Positions 31,901 to 40,800 of a stretch of 64,000 bases of DNA are shown here, piece after piece; within the stretch, counting starts at the first letter, position 1, and the number at the start of each line of letters is the position of its first letter. Made by a program: the position numbers and the translations under genes. The notes beneath the pieces were generated by a model, which was given only the letters and a program-made list of their open reading frames with translations, made no database searches and was not told the DNA's origin. The stretch is taken from contig LT635912.1 of the NCBI GenBank assembly GCA_900128565.1, forward strand, positions 1 through 64,000. Direction: 5' to 3'. The stretch comes from Stramenopiles sp. TOSAG23-6 (taxonomy: Eukaryota; Sar).

Positions 31901-32100
31901 TCATATAAAGAAACACTCTTGACGCCAGCTAGGATTATGTTTTTTGCTATCTCGACGCCAACACCACCAAGACCAGCAATAAGAACGTCAGAACCTTGCA
32001 TACGGCGTTGTGCTTCATGACCCATAACATAAAGCTGGCGACTGTATAATCCTTCGTCAACATCATGCTCTCTCTGGTCGGTATCCATTGCAGAAGCCAT
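28972..32100 (-). CDS. UBA1: Ubiquitin-activating enzyme E1
   Basis: 1042 residues, full length for UBA1, and intronless. The first ThiF-like half ([37 protein letters not shown]) and the second adenylation half ([21 protein letters not shown]) are both present. The catalytic cysteine lies in [17 protein letters not shown]; the adenylation site has [19 protein letters not shown]. The C-terminal ubiquitin-fold domain ends [11 protein letters not shown], matching the usual YVRYT end. It activates ubiquitin with ATP and passes it to E2 enzymes in cytosol and nucleus. Second catalytic half carries a short [10 protein letters not shown] insertion. It shares a 219-bp promoter region with the gene starting at 32320. 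Confidence 0.97.
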   Translation of the reverse strand: [1042 protein letters not shown]

Positions 32101-32319
32101 GTTATTTATACTAAGTTACTAACCTCGTACAAAATATTATGATGACTAGTACGACAACGACACACATCGATCAGAAAGCTTCGCGGCCCTTAGGCTAGGG
32201 TTAGGGTTTCGTAGAAGAATCTTAGAAGCTGCGCGCTGCTGTCATACACACACGCATAATCTATAATATATCTTTTTTTGATTAACCCCCTTAATTTTCT
32301 AGACAATCAATTGATTACG
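32101..32319. promoter_or_regulatory. Divergent promoter with telomere-like and shared 16-bp motifs
   Basis: Between UBA1 and the gene at 32320. Contains ACACATCGATCAGAAA (32162-32177), identical to 1503-1518 in another divergent region, and CTAGGGTTAGGGTTT at 32195-32209. Confidence 0.45.
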
Positions 32320-35300
32320 ATGAAGACAATGTCCGCTTACCAACTCGAACGTGCTGTACAACAAGCTATTGTGGAGGTAAAAAAAGTCTTGGATGTGAAT
32401 CGAAATCCCAAGTACCCTCCACGTGTTCAGCACAAGTACAATGACAAGTTTACTTTAGTCACATTTGGTGCGCGTGCTGCTGCGGCATCACTCAAATCCC
32501 ATTTAAAGGAACTTGGACTTACCGACAGCAAGCTCAAAGTATTACTAGATGCTTCTCGGGGAGGTAAATCAGTGACTCTTGCCTTTGCTGCTGGAGATTC
32601 GATACGTTTCAACCGTAAAGAAGAACGAGAAGTCGTTTCTGGCGATAAGATTGTTACCACAGAAAATGGTTTTTTTGGAAACAAGAAGCAAACTAAAACT
32701 ATCGTCACCACAGTGACAGACTATTACTGGAATATCGAATACCATTGGAAATTATATGCATTCTTTGGTGTTGACAATTCTTCTTCAAGTGTAAACAACG
32801 AAGAAGCAAAAAACACAAAAAAAGAAAATTCAGATAATACAATCACTTTGTTGGAGCGTAAGTCAACTACTTTTGAAATTGTGACTAATTCAGATAAACG
32901 ACCATATAATTCTTCTCGATATTCGGGTCAACCTTTAGAAGTATGTATTGATTGGTTTATTCGCTTATTTGATGAATCTGGAAGTATAAATTTTTCTATT
33001 GACAGAACTTCCAAGAATTGTAAGACACCCGCACAAAATGATGAAATCATTGCAACCAAGGCATTTTTCTTTGATTCTTGGCGGCCTTTTTCAAATGGTG
33101 TTCAACATTTCATAAATAAAATATACAAAGCTACGCAACGCATGGCTAGTGAAACTAAAGGCCAATCTCAATTAAAGGATATGACGAAACATCTTTCGGA
33201 GTATAAAAAATTTCCACTTGTTTTTTCAGTTTTTACTTTTGAAGAAGAAGATGAAAATGGAACGACATCTACTGAATTGACACTTGCTCAAGATGATTTT
33301 TTGCATCTTGTTAAACAACATGATGTGTCTTTAGGAGATACGCTTGAAAGAGTTGATCAAATTAAAACAGAACAGGCGATGGATTTTGGCATAGAAAATC
33401 GATTATTTTTATCTGCAATGTTCATTGAAGGTGTTGGAACTCAGATAGGAAGTATTGTTGAAGGCGTTGAACGAATGTTACGAGATCAAGTCATCGCCGC
33501 TGTTGGTAAGCACATAGAACCCAAAGACTTTTCTGAATATATGGACTTTCATAATAGGATGATTTTTCGTGATCAATATCGTCCACGTGGTTTCTGTTAT
33601 GATATCCGCAGAGAAGGACATGCACCTCAAGGTTCCTTAAGCATTGAAGTTAATTCAAATGATAATAATACGGATTCATGCATTCAAACTCAAGTGATGT
33701 ATGCGAAATCAAAAGAACCAATGAAATTTCCATTAAGTGCGGCCTCTGAGGTTGCTATGCTTGGAGATCGGTATCTCCATGCTGCGATTTTGCATCAATT
33801 TTCATATCAAAAACCCTCTCTATTAAATTTGTGTGTTCGAGCTCGTCAATTTAGTTCATTTGTTTTAATGATTGGAAATATTTCAGGTCCAAATCTTTTT
33901 ACGCCGTCTGCTGCAATTATTTTAAAAAATAAGGATGTATGCTTTCATCATTTTGTGTACAGTTATTTTTTTCTCTAAGAAAATTGTGTACCTCACGACT
34001 TTTTTGTAAAGTTTATTTTATAATATTTTTTCACAATGCATGACTTGAAGATTCCATTATTATTAGAAACAATCCCGACACCAAAGGAATTTAAAGATGC
34101 TATTGACTCTTTATCACCTGAACAAAAACGATTTTGTAAGGCCTTTCGTTCAATGCAGTTGGCAAGTACACTTTTTGGAGTTTGTGTTATTCAAATTAAG
34201 CCTCAATTGGAGAAAGTTCTTAATCTTCCACCTGATAGTTTAACTAAACAAATTAAGTTAACGCAAAATCTCACTGAACTTTTTATAAAGTATCAAATAC
34301 CATCCGATCTGCTATCATTTGCTGGTGATGCCAGTGAATCTTGCGATGCTAAAATAGCTGCTGTTGAAAAACATGTATCTAGTGTGTATGAAGTGATTCA
34401 AGCAGAAAAAGACAAAGAATTAAAAGAAAAAGAAGAAGAAAGGAAAAAGGCTAAGGAGAAGGAATTATTAGCTTCCGCAAGAAAAGAAGCAGCTCTGATG
34501 GACAGTGCTTCACAGTTTGGTGGGTTTGGTGGCGCGCGACCAAGGATGAGTAAATCCCGTGGTGCTGTTCCAAAATCACTATGTATGAAACCTCAAAGGA
34601 TGATGATGCGCAGTATGGCCGCCGCCGGCGCCGCCCCCCCAGCTCGAGCTGTACCCTATGGACTAGGAGCTGCAAATGCTTTACATTCGGTTGATACCCT
34701 TTCTTCTGTCGGCGGCGCCGCACCACCAGAAATGGAAATGGATTTCGGGCCCTCACTCGAAGAGATGAGTTCAGAAGCACCACATGAACGACAATCTCAT
34801 GAAAGTCAAGGAAGTAAATCCGACAAAGTATCGACAGCAAGTGATGGATCTTTAGGCACTCCAATGGGTTCTTCGTCAAGTACAAGTATTGATGTGACCA
34901 AGGTACCTGGTATGCTTGACAAGCGTATGGAAAAATTTGATGCTGATGGCTCAGTGAGACCAACAAAGATAAAAATAGGCCCAACATGGAAATTAAAATC
35001 CCAGGATGGTTTATTGTCAAAGCCTAAAAATAAGAATATAAATAATACTTGCCAGTCTGGGTTAAAAAACAGTGCTTTCGATCTTTTGGATGCTCTGACT
35101 TTATCTGGCGGGTTAAGTATTGATCATGCCAGTCTCCATGTCATCATTGCTGCTACACATTACTTTGATAAAACACTTATGGATACTATAGTTAAAGGTA
35201 ATGTAAATCCCATCGAAAAAGTTGAACGGACTAGCCTAATAGTTGCAAGTACAATTCAAGGGAAAAGAACTGGAGATTTGATTAAAAACGACCAACTCGA

Positions 35301-35349
35301 AAGACTTTCAGAGGTGAATCCTGCTCTGTTTGCAATATCAGATTCTTGA
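32320..35349 (+). CDS. Large cytosolic protein, conserved-looking but unrecognised
   Basis: Exons 32320-33936 and 34042-35349, both phase 0, give 974 residues; the ATG at 32320 (KTMSAYQLERAVQQAI) is the first in frame. The N-terminal part is globular (FTLVTFGARAAAASLKSHLK; TVTDYYWNIEYHWKLYAFFG). The middle has a charged helix (EKDKELKEKEEERKKAKEKE) and a Met/Ala/Pro/Ser low-complexity linker with a GC-rich stretch near 34617-34720, unlike its surroundings. The C-terminal SFDLLDALTLSGG-type segment through HYFDKTLMDTIVKGNVNPIEKVERTSLI looks strongly conserved in style, perhaps a helical domain. The splice join reads ILKNKD-DLKIPLLL. I cannot name the family. Confidence 0.65.
33937..34041 (+). 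mobile_element. Introner copy 9, unrecognised large protein gene
   Basis: 105 bp, GTATGC...CACAATGCAT; branch-like motif altered to CCTCAC; in-frame stop inside. Confidence 0.8.
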
Positions 35350-35573
35350 GATCGACTTATCATTATTTGGATAAGAGATAATGCGTAAGTGGTCACAATG
35401 TCGCATTATTTTCTAGTGGTTTATTATTACCTTGGATGTGTACCAAGAAGCCGAGAAAGGATCTTAGATAATAAAAACTACATTTATTTTATTTAGTAAT
35501 CAAAATTTCAGACTTTTAAGATTTCTACGTATATATAATATATAACCTATTCTATTATTTTACTAACATGGCA

Positions 35574-37391
35574 CTAACATGTATCACGTAAACCCCGTGA
35601 TTTAACAACTGGTAAGAGCCACGTTATACACCCTGAAAATATACAAAGGCACACACACAACACTAATGCAAAGACGGGATGTTTTGCATATAAAATTGCA
35701 ATATCTGTACTAAGAAAACCACCAATTCTTGCGAAAGCTGTTACAAGACCTAATCCTGAAGCTCGTAATGTCGTTGGAAATATTTCCGTAGATAATACCC
35801 ATAGACTCTGATTAAACCCTAAAGCAAAAGCTCGAGCAAGGAAAAGTAATGTTGTTATAAATAAAGAAGGGATATATTTGGCAACACCAGAAATTTGTGT
35901 CGTAATTGAAATACCAAGTATGGAAACAGCAGTTAAAAAGAACATCAAGGAGACAGTGCCTCGACGACCTATTCTATCAATTAAATAAATGGCAAAGAAT
36001 AAACCGGGTAACTCACCAGCATTCGTATATAATACTTGTAAATATTCCATATTACTCATACTGCGGCACTTGTTTGTGTCTTTTGGTTCATTGAATTCTT
36101 TTACAAAATCTACAGTTAGCAAAATTAATACATAATATATGATAGCCATAAAAAGAAACAAAGTTGCAAGAATAAATGTACTTCGACGCAAATTTAAATA
36201 GTCATTTGCATCAACTGAATTTTCTAAATATTCAGCATCATTCATTGTGTTTTTCTCGGCAATTCCATTAATTGATACATCACCTAAATCAACTTCCATA
36301 TTTCTTATATCATTACTATTTTTGCCTCCACAACAACGAGAAGGTAACAAAGTTAAAATTGATGCAGATCTATTTGCATTAGCATTTTCCATATTAATTG
36401 AAATTTTCTTTTGTAGATTGATACCAAGGCACATATGTAATGCAGACTCAGTGCCATTTACGATAGCAACGTATCGTAATAATTCTGTAGCCTCCTTATC
36501 ACGACCAGTAGTTAAAAGGAACCGAGGGCTAGGGGGAACTGGTGAAAATTGCCAGGATTTATAGTTACAAGTTCCTGGTAATGAAATAATCAATAAAACT
36601 ACAGACGGTATTGCCGCACACACTAACATTAGTCGCCATGATTCCCCAACAAACGTTGGCCCTGCTGAAAGTGTGGCCCAAGACACCAATGCCATACAAA
36701 CACCTCCAACAGAAAACCACAGAAAAAATAATAACAAATTTTGCCCTCGGTGCCGCCGTGGCAAAAACTCTGCGTATAGAGCCAGGGCAGCAGGTGCCCC
36801 ACCGAGACCTATTCCGACTAAACCTCGCCATAAAGCAAGCGACCATAGAGATTGTGAAGTAGCACTAGCCAGTCCACACAAACCCACAAAACCAACAGTG
36901 GTAGCATAGCCCACTCTACGACCTAGTCGATCAGACAAAATTCCTATACTTATACTCCCAAGAAGCATTCCGATAAAAACAGTCTGTGTAATCATTTTTT
37001 TCTGACCACTATTTAGGTCCCAACTACATGCCACAGATGTGGTAAGAAAAGAAATAATTAAAAGTTCCATAGCATCAGCCAATTGTGTAAGACCACAAAT
37101 GAATAAGAGCCGTCGCTGAAACTTACCATATCCAATACTTTCTAAAACAAGATCAAGAGGAACAGTTTCAACCAGGCCACTAAGTAAGGGCGACGACACA
37201 ACATCGTCATCCTCTTCTAAACCTACTTCCACGGGTCGCAAAGACTCATCATGGAGCATGTTTTGTGAGCCGTTCACGCTTACACTATTACGATTAGTAA
37301 TGGTTATTTCAGGAGGAGAGCGAGAGAAACTCAAATCTGATGGATGATCCTCAGTTTTTCCATTTTTACGACAAACCTGCTCCATTTTCAT
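35574..37391 (-). CDS. SVOP/SV2-like major facilitator transporter
   Basis: 605 residues, intronless. Twelve helices with MFS signatures: GILSDRLGRRVGY between helices 2 and 3, WRGLVGIGLGGAPAALALYAEFLPRRHRG around helices 4-5, and IYLIDRIGRRGTVSL in the second half. FICGLTQLADAMELLIISFL in helix 1 is typical of the SVOP/SLC22-like group of sugar, acid or organic-ion transporters. A long cytosolic N-terminus and an extended, Asn-rich loop between helices 6 and 7 are present. Substrate unknown. Its 3' end is convergent with the gene ending at 35349. Confidence 0.88.
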   Translation of the reverse strand: MKMEQVCRKNGKTEDHPSDLSFSRSPPEITITNRNSVSVNGSQNMLHDESLRPVEVGLEEDDDVVSSPLLSGLVETVPLDLVLESIGYGKFQRRLLFICGLTQLADAMELLIISFLTTSVACSWDLNSGQKKMITQTVFIGMLLGSISIGILSDRLGRRVGYATTVGFVGLCGLASATSQSLWSLALWRGLVGIGLGGAPAALALYAEFLPRRHRGQNLLLFFLWFSVGGVCMALVSWATLSAGPTFVGESWRLMLVCAAIPSVVLLIISLPGTCNYKSWQFSPVPPSPRFLLTTGRDKEATELLRYVAIVNGTESALHMCLGINLQKKISINMENANANRSASILTLLPSRCCGGKNSNDIRNMEVDLGDVSINGIAEKNTMNDAEYLENSVDANDYLNLRRSTFILATLFLFMAIIYYVLILLTVDFVKEFNEPKDTNKCRSMSNMEYLQVLYTNAGELPGLFFAIYLIDRIGRRGTVSLMFFLTAVSILGISITTQISGVAKYIPSLFITTLLFLARAFALGFNQSLWVLSTEIFPTTLRASGLGLVTAFARIGGFLSTDIAILYAKHPVFALVLCVCLCIFSGCITWLLPVVKSRGLRDTC

Positions 37392-37511
37392 TAAATGTGT
37401 GTGTTACAAAAAATCAATATAATAACTTGCATTTGATATTTACTTCAGTGTTTACTTCATTAATTAACAAAATATTAGGTGTTTTTTTATATCACCAAGT
37501 GTACATTTAGC

Positions 37512-39076
37512 TCAAACAGCTGTAACTGTACATCCGTCACAATTACCAGAAAAGCAACCTGTATCGGTAGGTCGAGTTCTTCCTAGAACTTTCTCCAAAT
37601 CTTCTTCCTTCATATTAGCATCATATACATCACCAGCATCGTATCCAGCAAATACTTTAGCTTGGATCTCTACCTGTGCATCTGCAGGTACGAGATCCAT
37701 CGGAATCGCAACTCTATTGATAATCTTGATACCGCTATTAACAATCGCGTTGTATTTCATATCACTCATACTGACGAAATTATCAATTTGGGTAATGCCA
37801 AGCCAGTGCAATGCATCAGGCATCATCGATTGAAATCGAATATCTTGTACTCCAGCAACCCGCTCAGTACAGTTAAAATATTGACTTGCAGAATCTCCTC
37901 CTTCTTGCCGTTTTCTTAAATTATACACTAGATATTTAGTGACTTCACCAAGGCATCTACCTTCCTTTCGAAAATAAACACATGTATTTTGGAAAAATAT
38001 TTCAAAAAAAAATCGTTAGGTACAAACTTTCGTACGAAAAAAAATTAAATTGGAATTTGAAAAAAAAAAAAAACATACAGACACCAGCTCCGCCTTTTTG
38101 AGCAGTTTCGACACATAGTTGAATGGCATGAATTAAATATGGTCGACAGGTGCAAATGTCTGATCCAAAAACATCAGAACCATTGCATTCATCGTGTACT
38201 CGAACTGTAAGTTCTTTATTTGGATCTGTGATTGCTTTCACATCCCCAAATATGTATATAGTAAGCCCCCCAATGTATTGTGAAGAATAATTGTAGGATT
38301 TTTTTTGTTAGGTACGGAATTTCATATGAAAAAAAATTAAATAAACATTTAATTGTAAAACCATACATTGGAGGTAGAAAACATTTGAGATCTGGACGTG
38401 TCATTAACTCAGGATACATTCCATTCGTCTGTTCAAATAAACTTTGTCGGAGATGGTTCTCTTGACATCCAAAACGTCGCGCAATCTCTGGGAGGTACCA
38501 AACTGGTTCGATGGCTGCCTTTACAATGTTAACTTGACCGTTACTGTTAGCTACAACTTTCCCATCTACTTCCATTTTACCTGATTTAACTAGTTGAATA
38601 ATTTCAGGGACATCAATGTGTGCCATAGTCACGGCAATAGTTGGCCGGATATCGTATCCTTCCTTTAATAACGCACCAAAGTTGGATACAATTTCATGAC
38701 CAAAGGGGTCGAAAGCTCCAACTTTACTCGGATCTGCCCACTGTGGAAACGGTCCAATTTTCACTGGAGGTACTGTTGTTTCCAGTTCAGGAGTGTGATC
38801 ACGATCGACCTTGTCTTGTGCTGCAGCTAAGCCGCGATAAATACAATATGAGCCACTATGAGCACCAATGACATTTCTTTGAAATTTTTTACGGGTGTCG
38901 ACACTTGCAACAATTGGGCCACGCTTTGAAGCGTCTGATTCACCCCAGTTGATATCTAGTTGACCAAGTCGGCCTTTTTTTGGATGAGTTGTTAGAGAAA
39001 TATATGATAACTGTGGTCTCCTTGTGGGAGAACCGCATGTTTCTGTTTTTTTTTTTTTACGAACTGGTGAACTCAT
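37512..39076 (-). CDS. URC1: URC1-type GTP cyclohydrolase II
   Basis: Exons 38367-39076, 38079-38272 and 37512-37981 give 457 residues. The long form of GTP cyclohydrolase II used in uracil catabolism in fungi and found in many protists matches throughout: GAHSGSYCIYRGLA, IGPFPQW, DIRPTIAVTMAHIDVPEI, AAIEPVWYLPEIARRFG, then the zinc/catalytic segment VHDECNGSDVFGSDICTCRP (zinc Cys residues) and MPDALHWLGITQIDNFVSMS. Both intron joins fall inside invariant motifs: FLPP-I-GGLTIYIFGD and GGAGV-C-VYFRKEGRCLGEVTKYLVYN. This is among the best evidence for the ACAT 3' splice ends. The enzyme opens the imidazole ring of GTP. Basic N-terminal extension (SSPVRKKKKTE). Confidence 0.93.
37982..38078 (-). 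mobile_element. Introner copy 10, GTP cyclohydrolase II gene
   Basis: 97 bp, GTATGT...CCAAAATACAT; join inside GGAGV-C-VYFRKEGR. Confidence 0.92.
38273..38366 (-). mobile_element. Introner copy 11, GTP cyclohydrolase II gene
   Basis: 94 bp, GTATGG...CACAATACAT; join inside invariant FLPPIGGLT. Confidence 0.93.
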
Positions 39077-39417
39077 GAGTATAGTATTGGTTAATTCACA
39101 AAAAAATGCCGTATCTTGGAATTAAACACAGTTATTTTTCGGCAAGACGATACTACGAAGTCAAGAAACTTCTTCGAACGAAACTGAAATTCGACAAACC
39201 TGCTTTTGGACTTAAAAAATTTGACAACTGCATTTTGACAGCAAGATTTCACATTTTTGCGAGGTTTGCAAGCCAATCGTTCGTTGTTTGTGGTTTTGGT
39301 TTGCGTTATCTTATACATTATTAATAACAACACGCTTGCTCGTCTGTTTATTCGAAACGCTGTTGGATTCATTCCTGTGTTTTGGTATAGTAAACTTGAT
39401 CTTTACACTATAGTTCA
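39077..39417. other. Divergent intergenic (promoter) region, 341 bp
   Basis: Between the cyclohydrolase gene and the four-TM protein gene. Open frames here have no protein-like features; no family element found. Confidence 0.5.
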
Positions 39418-40545
39418 ATGTCAGGTACATTCTCCTTCCTTGTTACAATCCTTGCTCTATCGCCATACCATGCAGCAGCAGCTATAACATGGAAATGTCA
39501 AGTTATTACCTCGGGTATGGAGGGGTTTGATTCGTGTCAAATGAAAATGAGAGCGTCAGGCCTCACAACGCAAGAACCGCAATGCTACCACCTTGGAGAA
39601 ACAGATCCCATATGGATTGGTAGTGTTGATAATTGGACGTCGTTACAGGGAAAAGGAGTTTGGTCTATCATTAAAGAATCCTCTGCCTATGCAGGTGACG
39701 CTGGTGGCTGCGAAGCTGTGACGCATAAAAGTGAAAGTATTTGCAATCAATCTTGTGAAAAAGCGGGTGCTCGCTTCATGGCAATTGTCGGTGTACACGT
39801 CAATGATGATGGCACACAGGTGTGTCCAACTCAAACAAAATGTTATATAAATACATCATCACTTTCAATGGGAGCTATAGTGGGTATTGTTGTTATCAGT
39901 CTCCTGTATGTGTTTGTTATGAGCTTTGTGATTCGGGAGCTCTACATAAAATTAAATGATGATCCTTTCGCTTTCAACTCAATGGAAGCAAAGGAAGCAC
40001 CACAATGGCTGAAACCTTGGCTGAAACATCCAGGAATTTTGTGTTGGGTTTTGACAGTGTTTACATTCAGTGCTGTTGTAGCTATTATAAGTGGATCATG
40101 TTCCCAATATTGGAAGATACCCGAAAGCAGCATAAGCGTTGGCTTCACTGTCTTCGGGTTTGCATTGCTGACTCTGATAACCCCAGCTTTAGGCTGTGCA
40201 ATGTGTAGTCTCTTCGAGTATATGTGCTATCGCCCAGCTATGGAAAGTACACAATACGAAATAGATCAAGGTGTAACACCTGTTGTAGCACATGACGTAT
40301 ATGTCCCCGGGGATCGATTTGGAAATGAAGGACACTGGCGAACTGACTTATCTGGCCCTGCAGTTGCTCAGGGCCAATGTCAGATAAGCTTCTGTATTCT
40401 TGGTTCAATAGCAGTTGTGGTTTCTTTATTGCCAATGATTCATGCAATCAACACAGCACATACATTTTGTTCATCACAGAGTGGACTTGGACCCAAAAAT
40501 CTTTTCGATGTGTTCTTTGGACCGGTTTTAGGACTTCTAATATAA
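39418..40545 (+). CDS. Secretory-pathway protein with Cys-rich ectodomain and four transmembrane helices
   Basis: 375 residues, intronless. Signal peptide to about residue 20 (SFLVTILALSPYHAAAA). A 120-residue ectodomain with about ten Cys (WKCQVITSGMEGFDSC; CNQSCEKAG; CPTQTKCYINTS) and N-glycosylation sequons is followed by helices MGAIVGIVVISLLYVFVMSF, ILCWVLTVFTFSAVVAIISG, SVGFTVFGFALLTLITPALG and FCILGSIAVVVSLLPM. No family recognised. A 14-bp stem hairpin lies in the coding sequence at 40347-40388. Confidence 0.6.
   Translation: MSGTFSFLVTILALSPYHAAAAITWKCQVITSGMEGFDSCQMKMRASGLTTQEPQCYHLGETDPIWIGSVDNWTSLQGKGVWSIIKESSAYAGDAGGCEAVTHKSESICNQSCEKAGARFMAIVGVHVNDDGTQVCPTQTKCYINTSSLSMGAIVGIVVISLLYVFVMSFVIRELYIKLNDDPFAFNSMEAKEAPQWLKPWLKHPGILCWVLTVFTFSAVVAIISGSCSQYWKIPESSISVGFTVFGFALLTLITPALGCAMCSLFEYMCYRPAMESTQYEIDQGVTPVVAHDVYVPGDRFGNEGHWRTDLSGPAVAQGQCQISFCILGSIAVVVSLLPMIHAINTAHTFCSSQSGLGPKNLFDVFFGPVLGLLI
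40347..40388 (+). other. Coding-sequence hairpin
   Basis: CTTATCTG pairs with CAGATAAG (40381-40388) and GCCCTG with CAGGGC (40369-40374), leaving an 8-nt loop and a 6-nt bulge. A 14-bp interrupted stem of this kind is unusual in such AT-rich coding DNA. Confidence 0.6.
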
Positions 40546-40800
40546 TATAAACCAATGCTTTTAGCACTTGTAAAAAAAAAATCTATAAATTCCTTAACTT
40601 GAGTCTAATCTCGAAATCGGTGTAATAGTTTTGGAAAAGAGAGAGAGAGAGTTAGATATATTTATTTGTCTTATGAATCTAAAAAATAAAATAATATACA
40701 CTTTGATCAATATTACAAAAAATTGCTTTACCAATTGAAATATTATACACATTAAAGTATAGAACTATAAAACTGACTCTTGGTAAATTGCTTTACCAAT

